Below, piece by piece: positions 50,401-62,989 of a stretch of 64,000 nt of DNA. Each line of letters opens with the position of its first letter. Position 1 is the stretch's first letter. Below the pieces are notes generated by a model. That model worked only from the letters and a program-made list of their open reading frames with translations. It made no database searches and was not told the DNA's origin. The stretch is from Gymnogyps californianus. Taxonomy: Eukaryota > Chordata > Aves > Accipitriformes > Cathartidae. The stretch spans positions 210,881,494 through 210,945,493 of the forward strand of contig NC_059471.1 of the NCBI RefSeq assembly GCF_018139145.2, given 5' to 3'. The position numbers were made by a program, and so were the translations under genes.

Positions 50401-51984
50401 ACCCGTGTGCTGATTTTCACATACATTGCACTGGCAGAAGTTGCATGATCCCAGCTGACTGCGTCTGTCTCTTCTGGGGGTTTTGCTTCCTTGCAGGGCC
50501 TGTTTGCTCACGCTGGTGCAGCACGAGCTGATCACTGCTATAGTTTCCCAAATATGGCTGATTTGGGACTGGCTGGAGCAAGCTGTCGTCTGCTGGAAAG
50601 ATCCTTAAGATGCACATCTGGTTGAGCTAACACCATGTTCAAACCGTGTTCGCCATGTTCAAACATTTACCAGTTGTAGTTTGGTGCCATTGGTACCTGT
50701 GATGTTGCTGCTCTCAGCGGTGCTGGAAAGATGTAGGTGAGAGAACAAGGAGTATTAATGACAAATCTGTGCAGGGGAAGGCTCCTGGATTACTTTTGAT
50801 AGCCTGTTTGCTTCCATAACCAAATGCATTTCTAAACTGGAAATGGATCCTGTTGCTGTCTGGCAGTAAAAATGCTGCCTTTGTTGTGTTTCTGTGCAGC
50901 TTTTCCAATTGCTCTTTTGGGGTCAATGTTAAAGCAGGTGGGACATCTTCTGTGCAGGCAGGCTGCTGGGTTCAGTGTAGTGGGTAGGAATCCCATGTTT
51001 ATGACATCATGTATCTCGATGATATGAAAAAAGCTATGGCTGACTTGTTAACATTCACATTAAAGGATGACTATTAACATTCTCTTGATGAAATGGGACT
51101 TAACTGTAGCAAACATTTGCTGTAATCTTAAACATTAATGTATATGGTAAACTCACATTGATGTAGTGGCTGAAGATGCAGTATTTACACCCTACTGAGG
51201 ACTGAGACTGTTGAGGAGTACATGCTGTTCTAAAGAGGACAGATTTTGATAAATGGGTCTCTGTCTTATTACTAACATGCTTGAGAAGAACGTGCTGTAT
51301 TCACCAGTGGGATAGAAAAGCCCTCAGGCTCCCAGCTCTCATTCCGGCTTTTCAATGTGGATCTTCATCTTGGAGTCGTTTCTGAGAACATATTTACTAG
51401 TGCAGCTTACAAAAGCATGTGTTTAATGTGTCTTTTTTTTGTTGTTGAGATGATAAATCCGTAGACAAATAACAAAAAAGAAAACACTAGGGACTTTGGT
51501 AATAACTTGGGAAGGAAGAAATTCATAAAAATAGGCTTGGGGTGAATATGGTGTCGGTCCTTCAGGCATAAGACTCGTAAAGCCCTGGCGTTTCTTTTGC
51601 AGCACCAAGAAGTTCACAGCCTCTGTGTTATTAACTCTAACATCTTTTCTAAATTTTCTTCTGTGTATCTGTTAATCCATAACTTTTTAGCTTATTTTAA
51701 ACCATCAATTTCATTTTCTAAACTTCATTCAGCAAATTACCTATTTGGATTTTGCCTGATTCTAAAACAAGCATTTGTTCAATCCTAAAAAAAGAGTGCT
51801 TAACGTGAAATGGCTCCAAAACTTTTTACAAAATGCTGCCTATAATAGAACAAAGCATAGCGTTGTCATAATTTATGATGTTTCTTACTGATCTGCTCAT
51901 CCAAAAAAGCCTGTCTTGCTCTCTCAGCATTTGGTATCCGACATGTTGTCCTGTGCTGACAACCACAGCCTGTTCCAGATTAAT
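47426..51984. other. Intronic or intergenic, nothing firm
   Basis: No supported gene or recognisable repeat. Open frames are short and unrecognised. A tandem of GCCATGTTCAAAC-like words near 50634-50665 is a trivial local duplication. Confidence 0.5.
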
Positions 51985-52055
51985 TTAAGCCTCAGCGACT
52001 TGCTTAGCGTCACAAATCCAATTTTTGGTAGAGCTGAGAATAGAGCCTCTCTCTT
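51985..52055 (+). repeat. MIR/CORE-SINE-like fragment
   Basis: AGCGACTTGCTTAGCGTCAC, AAATCC, then GGTAGAGCTGAGAATAGAGC follow the consensus 'AAGTGACTTGCCCAAGGTCAC..AG.. GGCAGAGCTGGGAATAGAACC'. It is a central-to-3' fragment on the + strand. Confidence 0.6.
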
Positions 52056-53149
52056 CTGTCGCGACTTGGTTCCTCGCTGTAATTATGGGGCAGCTTTCCT
52101 GCTGAGTGAGCGAGCCTCTGTTGTGAACAGGTCCCACTTTATATTTTGATGATTTCCCCTTGCTCGGTAATTTTTTTGCAGTTTTAAAACATAATTCCTC
52201 AGTGAATCGTGGCAAAAGCAGATGTTAATTTTCTACTTTGGCAATCTGGAATTCTCCACTACTTGTTAAGCAAGCAGGTTGAGAAAGTGATTGTGTTGTA
52301 AGACGATGGACAAGCTGTGATGTATGTAGGAACTTGAGCAACTTGGGTTAAAATGTTTGAAAGTGTTGTGGAAGGTTGATTTGTTTTCCTCAGATTTATG
52401 GGACTAGTAACAGGTCAAGAATTTACCGTAAAGGAAAAGGGCTTCCACCTCCTTTTATTTTTTAGAAATAGTGCTCACATTCGCAGACCACCTTTCCTGT
52501 AGTGAGGCACAACCTGAGGAATCAAGAATGCATGAGATGCCTACACAAATACCAATTCCCCTTTCACCCTTGATCACAAAGACAGTTCTTCTCCTTCTAA
52601 TAAGTCCATAACGTCTTTGTAGGTTACGCAGTCATGGAGAAAACTAGTAATTAATTTAGTGATAGGAAGCACGAAAGTCGGTGCTCGCTGCGATGTGACA
52701 CGGCGTCATGTGTTCATTGGAGTGCCGAGTATTCACCCATGGCCATTTGTTGGAGTGTCTTCTGATTGCAAAACAGAGGTGTGCTTTTTAAAAAACATGG
52801 GGGTCATACAGGCTCGTTGGAATTTTAATTACAATTTTTCTATATTTGGTTTTTTTTTTTAAATAGCCTATTTAGCTATTGAAGGAGAGCAGGAAGAGGA
52901 CCGCAGAAACACCTTCTGCCATTTCTTCCTTCCTTCTACAAACATCTGAGACAGTAAGATGATATCCTGCTGGGGACACCGCATGGTGACATTTTAAGGA
53001 GTCCTTAACATGCAGTTTATTGCCCAGCATATAAAGTTTGTTGGCCTGAAAGTTTCCCTTTTCGGTTGCAGGCCCAGCAGGTGCTAAGAGCCCCCCGAGT
53101 TGTCTGTTCAGCAGAGGAACAAAGAACAGAGCTGGCTTCAGGCGTGAAG

Positions 53150-53290
53150 AGGTACAGCTGGCAATTGGCGGTTATGATTGCCTATCAATAGGTATTCATC
53201 GTATTAATTAAGCTGCTGCTGTTAAAACCAGAGCTAAGGGACAGCTTTTCAGCCTGCCTGTTGTAAAGTAAGCTGAGTCACCTGTGAAAT
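53150..53290. promoter_or_regulatory. Possible conserved noncoding element
   Basis: A cluster of factor-like words lies within 140 bp: CAGCTG (E-box), CCTATCAATAGG at 53181 (contains ATCAATA, Onecut-like), TATTAATTAA (homeodomain) near 53202, and TGAGTCACCTG near 53275, which overlaps an AP-1-like TGAGTCA and an E-box CACCTG. Frames are closed. Conservation would have to be measured; on one sequence this is only suggestive. Confidence 0.2.
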
Positions 53291-55462
53291 GGTGTTAATA
53301 AGAGGGCTCCAAGGCTTGCGAGGCAGCTTTTTTCAAACCCTTTTCTCTTCAGGCTGACAGCACCCTCTGTCAGAGATGTGTCCGTCTTGTTGTCTATATG
53401 TGAATGACAAACGGCATTCACTTCTCTGGAAGCTCTGTACGCAGCTTTCGTGAACCTTGACTAGCAAGAGCCAAGCTGTGACCTAATACTGCTTTTGTTC
53501 CTCAGCTGCAGGCATCTAACGACAAAGACTTTCAGCCCCTTTCTTGGCTCTACATGAGTCTTGTTTTGCAGCCCTTTGGTTTTTGGCTTCTTTAAGGTTT
53601 TTCTTTATTTTTGAGCATGAAGAGACAAGAACATGCACATTTTATTTTCCTTTATGAGACCATTGTGAACTAGTGTGTGACTTTTTGGGATGCAGGTGGT
53701 TTGTTCGAACAGTTTGATGGAGATCCCTGTAGTGCCGCTTAGGACTACTGAGGTTTTTTTTGCTTGTTCAACTAACGTACTTAGGAGTTCTTCCAGTTCA
53801 AGTTTAAGTCCAGTTCAATTCCACTTCTGTAGCACATAAAGCAAGTGAGCTGTCCTCTCAAAAGCCCTGGAGAAGGATGTGAGGAGCAGAGCTGAGCGGT
53901 CCTACTAACTCCGGTGGCACGGCTGGCCCCCTTCATGAGTGCTGCTGAGGAAGGACAGTCTGAGACTTTCCTCCAGGTGGTCTGTCAAGCAGAAAGGTAA
54001 CAATTGTAGGAAATTCCTTTCCTGCCACTAGCTCACAAGCTCAACAAACAATCCCTTTGTGGAGAGACTGGGGTCATCCCTCTAGTTTCTTATTTTCCTT
54101 CATTAACTACTTGGAATTTGTTGAGCAGTTCCTTTCTGGAGGGATTAGGGAGTTGTGGTCTGTTTCTCCCTTCCTGTACCTCTTCAAGCCTTTCTAAGAA
54201 AACCAAAAAAAGAAGATGACATAGAAAACATCCTAGAAACAGTCCCGTGTCACCATACACAACTTAATTTCTTCTGCCAGAGTATGAGCTAAAATTTCCC
54301 CTGTGTACATGCTAAGCTTGTATGACTGCTTTTGTTTTAAGCATTGGCATTCTGGGTTCTTCATTCTGGGGAGGCTAAAAGGCCAAAGGCAACTCAGTTG
54401 TGTGAGCAACACATCAATATACTGTTCAGATGGAAGCATGTTTCTTTAGAAAACAACGCCCTTCCGTCTGAGAAGCGAGGCAGGCTGTGTTATCCTTTTA
54501 TGTGCAGCATACTGACTGATAATTAGCCCTGCCCCGGTGTCAGAGCTTCCTGATTTATGAGGTTGCAGTAGAAGCTGCTGATTGTAGCTGCTCATAAAGA
54601 GCATGTAAAAAGTCACCAGCTTTGACAGATGTGACCCAGTGTCAACATTTTTTTCAATTTTTGTTTTCTATAAATTCTTGTTTTTCAGAACTCTGATTTC
54701 TTCCATCAAACAGTGAGAACATGATGTTCCACTAAATGACCTGTGGCATGTTGTGTTCTTTGCAGGGCTCCTGTTGATCACTGTTGCAGTTTTATAGCTT
54801 CATGTATATCAGGCTTGGCTGTCCTAAACCCATATGGTGTATGCCCTGCCTCCTGTAGAATACGTTTCCAGGAGGCTTGTTCTGGCTGACATACATTCTT
54901 ACACCCACTCATTCCTTTTAAACCCATTAGGGCATCATGCCTTTGGTTAAGGTCATGAGTAGGGTATGGAACAGCCTTCTCTTGAATTTCTTGCTCCACC
55001 TCACTTTTGGAAGATCAGGTCATCAGTTTTACTGGTCTCCTTATTTTTGCCTTTTCCTTCAGGTCTTTCTTCCGTGCCTTTGTAGTAGTGTCCTTTTCGA
55101 CTGAGTTGCAATGAGGAGCCACATACCTAAAATACATCTCTGCCAGCTGAGAGTGGATAAAACAGGTCTGGGCAAGGAAGGGTGTCTCTTTATGGACACA
55201 GTGCAGGCTGGAATGTGGATGTAGTTGCCTGAGCCAAGACTAACTCCTTGAGGTGAAGGTTTTATTTCTTTCCCTGTGAGTAAGCTCGGAGTGTGTTAGC
55301 TTGGAGTAGCAAGAGATTTAAGAAAGTGATTTCTTTTTGTTTCCTTCTCTCTGTTTCTAAGAAAAGATACTCCTTGTGTTAAGAAATCAAAACAAAGCCT
55401 GGATGCTTGCTCTGAGCTGTTTGCCACCAAAGAGAGAAGAAAAAGTGCAGATTTTTTTGTCT

Positions 55463-55484
55463 CCCCCCCCCCCCCCCCCCCCCC
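55463..55484. repeat. C22 homopolymer
   Basis: Twenty-two consecutive C residues, the longest homopolymer of C or G in the window. The opposite strand is G22. Its length is likely to be uncertain in any assembly. Confidence 0.9.
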
Positions 55485-55926
55485 GAAAGAGATTTCTTCC
55501 TAGAAAATGAAGGGAACTTGAGTTGTTGAGTTGGCGGGTAATTGATACATATCTGCCCGGTCTGAAGAAGTACTTAACTTTTACATAACTACCTATGAAT
55601 GTATTTAGGAAGCTGGCAAGTTGCAGTGCACTGTGTGTTTTTCATTATGTCGGTGTTTTTAAATTTGTTGGAAACGGGCTTCTTTTATGGGTGGTAGAAT
55701 TCCTTTTAAGTTGTCATTCAGAAACACCCAGAGGGGAGGGGAGGCGTGACAGCTCAGCAGATCGTGCTGCGCCATAACTCCAGGCAGGATGCTGGTGTGC
55801 CCTAAGGAACAGCATGTGGCACGAAGCAAAATCTGGAGGTTCATCAGCCCCGCTATGCTCCGATTTGCAAGACTTGGGGATTTACAGTGCTAGTGTAACT
55901 TAGGCAACATGTGAAATACTTAGCTC

Positions 55927-55972
55927 GCTTGGTCTCTTGCTGCTGTCTTGCTGCTTGGTCTCTTGCTGCTGT
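55927..55972. repeat. Tandem duplication, 26-bp period
   Basis: GCTTGGTCTCTTGCTGCTGT occurs at 55927-55946 and again, identical, at 55953-55972, separated by six bases. This is a recent local duplication. Confidence 0.9.
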
Positions 55973-56049
55973 AGCTACTGAATGCATAACTACCTGATTA
56001 ATGCAGAGATTTTAATCTTCTGACCCCCTTGCAAACACTTATTAATTAC

Positions 56050-56652
56050 TGTCGTGGTTTAACCCCAGCCAGCAGCTAAGCACCACGCAGCCGCTTCCCC
56101 CTCCCCTCTCCCCCCTCCCAGTGGGATGGGGAGGAGGATTGGAAAAAAAGGTAAAACTCGTGGGTTGAGATAAGAACAGTTTAATAACTAAAGTAAAATA
56201 AAATATAGTACTAACTAATAATAATAATAATATAATAACAATAATTGTAATGAAAAGGAATATAACAAAAAAAAGAGAAAGAAAACCCAAGAAAAGACAA
56301 GCGATGCACAATGCAGTTGCTCACCACCTGCTGACCGATGCCCGAGCAGCGATCCGCCCCTCCCAGCTAACTTTCCTCCGTTTATATACTGAGCATGACG
56401 TTCTATGGTATGGAATATCCCTTTGGCTAGTTTGGGTCAGCTGTCCTGGCTGTGCTCCCTCCCAGCTTCTTGCACACCTGCTTGCTGGCAGAGCATGGGA
56501 AACTGAAAAGTCCTTGGCTTCGGATAAATGCTACTTAGCAACAACTAAAACGTCAGCGTGTTATCAACATTATTCTCACACTAAATCCAAAACACAGCAC
56601 TGTACCAGCTACTAAGAAGAAAATGAACTCTATCCCAGCCGAAACCAAGACA
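56050..56652 (-). mobile_element. Solo LTR of an avian endogenous retrovirus (603 bp)
   Basis: The ends are TGTCGTGGTTTAACCCCAGC on the left and CCGAAACCAAGACA on the right, giving the TG...CA termini of an LTR. The internal phrases (CTAAGCACCACGCAGCC, GGTATGGAATATCCC, GGGTCAGCTGTCCTGGCTGT) belong to an LTR family common in neoavian genomes. Transcription signals fit the minus strand: a TATATAAA box (56381-56389 complement), a CRE half-site TGACG complement just upstream, and an ATTAAA polyadenylation signal (56180-56185 complement). The flanking 5-mers are ATTAC and ATTGC, a target duplication with one mismatch. There is no internal retroviral sequence next to it, so it is a solo LTR formed by recombination. 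A degenerate AT-rich (TAA-type) run lies inside at about 56218-56245. Confidence 0.9.
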
Positions 56653-58271
56653 ATTGCATTCATAGATTTATAAATTTGTAGAAATAAAGGGATAATTATG
56701 ATGCTGTAATTTGATCTCTCCGTGCAATTGAACACAAATCTTTTACTAAATCTAGCATTTTATTCCCCTCACTTTAAAAGTGTGCACCTTATTTTAGGAA
56801 TTTGTTTTCTAGCCCCAATCTTCAGTCATCAAAATTTCTCAAACCATTGTCAGGCTTGTTGCTTATAGGATAATGAGGCTGGTCTTAATCTTCACTTCTT
56901 AAAAATCAAATGAGCAGAGCTCTTAAAACTGCCTCAATATAGGGCATGTTCTCCAGTTCATAGATGTTTCTCTTCTATTTGCTTTTTAACTTCTGATTTT
57001 CTTTATAAATAAGAAAACCGTGTTTGCTGTGCCAATCATGTTCACATGGGTGCCAAGTAACCTGCCTCTTCTCTTGCTCCAAAATTTTGTCACATATATC
57101 AAAGGTCATTTTATCCTTTTTGGCTTGTATCTGGCATAGACATCTGCCCAGTTGAATATTTACTAGGACCCTCCATCATCGTCATTGTCGTCATCATCAC
57201 AGCATCCAGGAGAGGATTTCTGTTTCAGGAGTATGACTTACACTCTTTTGTTCCTGGACCTTGCTTGGCCTCGCTGGGACACATGTTACTCTCTCATCTT
57301 GCTCACTAGATCTTGTGAAGAAAATACAGAACTAGTGCAGAAATAACCTCCATCGATGTGTTTCTCTCTTCCGTGGAAGAATCTTGCTGAAGTCTTGTGA
57401 ACTAGATTTTAAGAGCGTTCAGGATTCACCAGTCTCCTTTTAAGCATCTCACATCAGATGTTTGAAATGTTTCCATGCTCCCAATTAATAAGAGGCTGCT
57501 GGCTGCTCTGGATTTCCCCCTCTCCCTCAGAAATACCTCTTTAGTGTTAAACCTTTTATATTTTAAGAATCACTGTCCTCTAATGCTGATATTTTCAGAA
57601 ATAGAATGATGTCGAAGTAAGACTTTCTGCTAAAAAGGTGTGGGATTTAGTCTGTTTGCTCTTTAAGTTTAGCAGTTTTGTATATAAACATGGATTTGGG
57701 TCAGTCTTCCCCCTTCTCCTCCCTGACTTTTTCTACTCTGTTCCTGTCTACAGGAAGTCCTTTACCACTGGGTGACACTGTTTGATAGTTCTTAAAATTT
57801 GCAACAGTGAAGCCCTGAAGAAACTGTCCTCTGACTCTCTGGACTTCTGATTTTGAATTAAAACATCAGGCTCAGTTTTCATACAAAATCCCATATTTTA
57901 GTGTAGTTAAATTTGATTCAACCAAACCTGCCCTGATATTTAATTTAGTGGTCCAACCAGACTGGTCTAGAACACTGATGGTGCACGGTAGCTGTAGGGA
58001 GTATAAACTGATCTTATTTGCTTTTCTAATCTTAAAATCTCTTTAAAAAATGCGTCATTTCAGAATCGCATATGGATCACTATTGACCCATGTATAAATA
58101 AATTGTTAGTTACCTTTTGGGATTAATCTAGTTGCAAACTGTGCTGTGGAGTGCATTTCCTAGGAGGCATAATTTCAGTGATCTTCTCCTGAAAGTCATG
58201 TTTACTGCAGTGTAATAATTACTTGTGTAGTAGTGTATTGGTGAAAGCCAGATATATATTCAGTTGCATGC
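56653..58271. other. Unique sequence between the two LTRs
   Basis: I see no primer-binding site, polypurine tract or retroviral gene remnants here, and no host gene. It is AT-rich noncoding DNA, with a short degenerate (CAT/CGT)n run near 57173-57205. This supports two independent LTR insertions and argues against the body of a provirus. Confidence 0.6.
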
Positions 58272-58697
58272 TGTTGTGATTTAGGCCCAGCTGGCAACTA
58301 AGCACCACGCAGCCACTCGCTCACTTCTCTCCCTGCCCCTGGCAGGATGGGGAGGAGAATCAGAAGAAAAAGGTAAAAACTCGTGTGTTAAGATAAGGAC
58401 AGTTTAATAGGACAACACAAGGAGAGAAGAAATAACAACAACAGTAATACTAATAAAAGAATATATAAAGGGAGTGATGCACAATGCAACTGCTCACCAC
58501 CTGGAACCCAATGCTCAGCCCATTCCCAAGCTGCGATCCCTCCTCCCTGCCCCCCTGGCCAGCTCCCTTAGTTTATATGGTGAGCATGAGTCATATGGTA
58601 TGGAATATCCCCTTGGCCCGTTCGGGTCAGCTGTCCTGGCTGTGTCCCCTCCCAGCTTCTTGTGAAAATTGACTCTATCCTAGCCAAACCCAGGACA
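58272..58697 (-). mobile_element. Second solo LTR, shorter relative (426 bp)
   Basis: It starts TGTTGTGATTTAGGCCCAGC and ends CCAAACCCAGGACA, with a perfect 5-bp target-site duplication CATGC at 58267-58271 and 58698-58702. It is homologous along its length to the LTR at 56050, in the same orientation, but lacks a block equivalent to about 56474-56617 of that copy. Signals on the minus strand are CATATAAAC (58571-58580 complement) and ATTAAA (58403-58408 complement). Where the first LTR has a CRE-like half-site, this copy has a full AP-1 site TGAGTCA (58587-58593). The missing block lies in what would be the U3 region, so promoter strength may differ. There are no internal retroviral genes. 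Confidence 0.9.
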
Positions 58698-60411
58698 CAT
58701 GCCTTTGCTAGTTATGATTTATTCCTTTCAAATGAATGACATCAGATGAGATGGAGGGGAGGGGCTGTGTGCAATACATACTGTTGTTCTGCAGGAAGAA
58801 GCAATCTAGTTACTAAGGGCCTTTTTGGTGAGAGGTGTCCGAAACACTGGGTCCCCTCCTTGCTATCAGAATGGCTTTCCGCATCCCCAACCCTGTCTAG
58901 GGATTTCAGTAATCACAAGGACCTGAGCAAAATTAGTGTGGAGAATATAAAGTCCTTAACAAACATGCAGGACTTTTTGGGAAGAGAAATGATGTAAGAT
59001 GCATAGTCTGCTTTATCTGCCGTTAGTCTCAGATTGGAACCCTGGTGTTACAGTGGGTTGAGCATAGACCAGGATTTAGGGAAGGTGGGTGCCGTTCACA
59101 GTGTGCTAGTCTTCATCCTGTGTCTTTCTGTCTTTTCCACTGCCTGTATTAAAAAGTAAGTAGTTTGTTGCAGGGAAAGTCTATATCTGAATTTTGCCTG
59201 CATCTGACAAAAAGGGGATCTAGTCTCTGCCTATGGTGGTGAACGAAGGCCTCCATCTCCTTCTCTCCCGGTGTTCTTACAGCCTGCTTTGCATGGAGAC
59301 CTGCTGTTGCAGCAGGAGGGGAGAGGCACTTTCTTTCTCTCATCTTCCACCTCTAATTACACAGCTGCACTGATACCTCTTCAGCATTTTAACTGAGCAA
59401 GAGAAGAAAGAAATGCAGCTATTTAGAGCTGGTACTTTCAGCTGGTGTCAAAGCAAGTGGCAGAGAGCTTCGTCGCAGATCTTGCAGCCTGAGGGAAGAT
59501 TCTTTTGGATTAATACAAATTCCTGTTCATTGGTCCTGGTGATTTTAGTGGAAGGTGAGGCTATTCTTAAAGCCGTTTGTGTCTTTCTGCATCTCTTTTC
59601 CAAGTAGACTAGAGACCAAGAGGAGCCAGCCATTCTGTCCTCACCAGCATTGCTCTTCAGCCCTCAGCCTCTGGGGGGATCTAGGCTCTTCCCTTAGCAC
59701 CCAAGACTTGACTGAACTTCAAAGCACAGGTTCAGAGACTGCCTGGTGGTGTTTAAATTGAATGAGAGCCATAAGGAGCTCTTTGCATTTGAGAGAACTG
59801 TAACAGTGTGGAGCACTGCCCCAAATCTTGCACTCTGTCTCACTTTAGGTGTCAGTGCCAATGCAAACATCTTTAAAATGACCCTCTTTCTTCTGGTTTC
59901 TCATCTAGTAGATGTTTTATCTGTGCTTTGTTGACATTACACTCTCAGCAGTACTTAAGGGAAGAAAATGAGTGTTAACTGGATTTCCTTGAGATTTTGA
60001 GTGGTTTAGTTCATTTTAATATCCTCTAAAGTGACAACAGGAACATAAAAACAGGAAAGCTGTAGAAAGCTTGTAGAAGCCAGCAAGCCCTGCATCTTTC
60101 CATATCCTTGACATCACTGAGATTGCTTTGGGCTGCCCTGATCAAGTGAGTGGTTCCCGAGAGAAGTCTATGTGGTCTGTCAGTCTTTTGGCAGCCAGGC
60201 AACTAATGAAGCCGTTAACCAATGATACCCAGTGTAAGGAAGGTGCTGTGAGTTAAACTGTTCTGGCATAGTATGGACAGAAGTTTTTCAGTCTTGCTAC
60301 TTCATTTTGTCTGCTGGGATCTGAAGATTTTGAAGTGCATGACAAGAAGCAGCGAGATTGGTGTTGCAGAAGCTCATGGTGGTTTCTAAGATGCTCTTCT
60401 CTTGTATGTGT

Positions 60412-60498
60412 GTGAGGCTGGGGCACACAGGGATGAAATAACCTGCCTAAGATCAGTAAGGCAAGGCTGGAGCCATAAACAGAAGCCAGATGCCTGCC
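60412..60498 (+). repeat. MIR/CORE-SINE-like fragment
   Basis: GGGCACACAGGGATGAAATA, ACCTGCCTAAGATCAGTAAG, GGCTGGAGCCATAAACAGAA and GCCAGATGCCTGCC follow the consensus (GAGGCACAGAG, GTGACTTGCCCAAGATCACA, GAGCTGGGAATAGAACCCAG, GTCTCCTGAC). It is on the + strand and moderately diverged. Confidence 0.6.
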
Positions 60499-62989
60499 AA
60501 AGGGTTTAAAGTCTGATGGTCTTCATTTTGTTTGAAGAATAGTAATGTAGTAAGTAATCTGGTAACAGGATGATACTCAATGAGTGATCCCTATGGCACA
60601 GTAGGTACGTGCTGCCCTAAACATGTTTGATTTTGAGGCAGATGAAGACACACTACTCTTCTGATCGAGAAGCAAAATTCTTGTAGCTGGGAAGTGTCAG
60701 CCTTTTTGAATAAAGCATGAGAGGCTGGGAGGAATTGCAGCCACTGGGACCTCTCTGGTCCTTCCCTCTCCCTCTGCAGGCAGTCTGGCTGTGTTTTGCC
60801 GTGATCCAAACCCCGTCATCCCTTTCAGCCGTGAAGGACGGTGTGAATAAGAGCCCAACTCCTTGGACAGTGGCTGGCTTGAGCATCTTGGCTGGGAAGA
60901 GTATTTTGTATTCTGTTTTCAGGAAGTCTTACTTTGAATTAAAGGGTGAACTGTGGGAAGTTATTAATGATATCTATAATCAAGGATTAATCAAGTAAAT
61001 CTCTCTAGTCAAGTGCCTCTTACTGCACTGAGAGCATATAGATAAAAACGATAGTGGTGGTGAGCTTTCATGTGCAAACAGTGCTGAGATGGTGCCTGGA
61101 AAGCACACTGTGCATTTAAGGAGCTCTTTAGCTTTCCACCTGAGCTGGCCGATGTGAAGCGGTGCTGGTCGTGTAACGTCTGAGCAGAGACACGCTGAGG
61201 AATTCTTATTCCGATTCTGCTCAAAATCAGAAGGGGGAGAGTAAAACCATATTTCTTCTCAAAGAATGCCTTTGGGTTACTTGTAACAAACCGCAAGTCT
61301 ACGCGGTAATTTAAAGAGCTAAAAATGTAAGTCTTAAAAAATAGCGTTTGATGGTTTACAGGACAGCTTAGAACAGATGTTGAAGCTTTTTCGAGAATAA
61401 AATCTTCTTCAGGAGGTATTCAGTGTTTGAGCTAATGCTTCTGTGGAAGATATTAATTCAAGAATTTATTAAGGCAAAAAGGAAATCATGTGAATTTAGC
61501 TTTAATGTAACTTTTGGATCCTGGACTATTATTTTGATGTTCATCAATATTTTTAGGCATTTATTTATCTGCTTTTTAAGGGGCCTCAACTCTACCTCCG
61601 CTTCACAGCTGGAAATAATTGTGGGAATCATTTGAAGGGTGAAAATGCCATATATATGTATAATAATATAAATATATGGTGTCTCACAGGAATTTTTATA
61701 TTCAGATTCCATTTGTAGAGGGTGATTTCTGGTATGAGGAATACCAGATAGAAAATAAATGCAATTCCCTGAATGCCATATAAACACGAGGGTTTTTTTG
61801 GCAGGCACTTCCCTCTCTTGCGGAAGCCGTGGGATCCCTGTTGTAGCAAAAGCTCTGGCAGCTGCTGAATCCTTAACCCGGTGTTGTTAAGATCTACTTT
61901 GAATCTGTTAAAAACACTAGTGGCTGTCTGTAGCTCTCTTTGTACATGTGTTTCCAGTGTTACTACCATTAAGGGACTTTTACTGAAAAAAAAACCCTAT
62001 AGATAGAATAAAAAATAAATAACATTGGAAGCAAATGTGTCTGTTGGACATGTTCCCCCAAATGTAACTTGCGTGCTTCTGTCATGCCCCCTTCAGTTGT
62101 ATCTATTCAGCATGATCAACTTGACGGGTCTCTTTTGTTCTCCCTGAATTTACTTGTGCTCCAAGGAAAATAAATGAGAGAATTGCAAGTATGTGACCAC
62201 TTGTTCTTGGCTCTCCAAGACTGAGGTACCAGTATGGTACTTCTTGATTGCTCTAAGAGCATCTTTGTATCTGAAAACATTAAACTTCTGTCTGGGAGGA
62301 CACTTGAAGTTATTTTTATACAGAGGCATTTTCTTTGTCTAGTGGGATATTGAAATTGCGTTGCAGTGCTGTTTGAGGAGTTAAAATTCCTCTTCCATGC
62401 TGGATCCTTCATTTATTCTTTCTCGATGAAAATCCATGTGTACATAAGAAGTCATGGACAAAATCTGTGAGAGTTACTCAGGCAGGACAAGATAGGGTAG
62501 ATAAATGCTTTTGTGCTGCTTGTGCAGCAACAGCTAATTCAGCAAATGCACTGGGGAAGCACCTGCCAAATTAGTGGGTGTATTAAACTTGAGCCAAGCT
62601 CAGCTAAAACATCCCCCGAATCCAAATCTCTTTTCTTTGTTTTGGAGCAAGGTAACGGGGAAACACAGAAATGGATTGTGCATTCTCAATTGATCATGTA
62701 ACAGCAGATGGTTAAAAGGAGCCTCTCAGATGCTCTTAAGGCAGCATATTCCTGCTACGTGATTATTTATATTATTCATGTCCCACTGTTGCACCTACTG
62801 GGGATCTGAAAGCAGCTTTATGGGTTGTGACTTTTGTGGTGATGAGCACTAGAGACTCGTGGAATTAATATTTTTTTAATTGTTATTGCTTGAGCATTGA
62901 TTAACTTTGTTTAAGGACCTTTAAGGGATTCTGTCATTGAGCTTGACTGGTTTATTGGTATGAGCCTGAATCTCAGAATGAAACTCGGG

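Larger units (their letters stand above)
52056..56049. other. Noncoding stretch before the LTRs
   Basis: No supported gene. It contains a possible regulatory element (53150-53290), a C22 run and a 26-bp-period duplication, all listed separately. Confidence 0.5.

Noticed and set aside
56050..58697. A complete provirus bounded by the two LTRs
   Set aside because: Only 1.6 kb lies between them with no retroviral features, and each LTR has its own target-site duplication.
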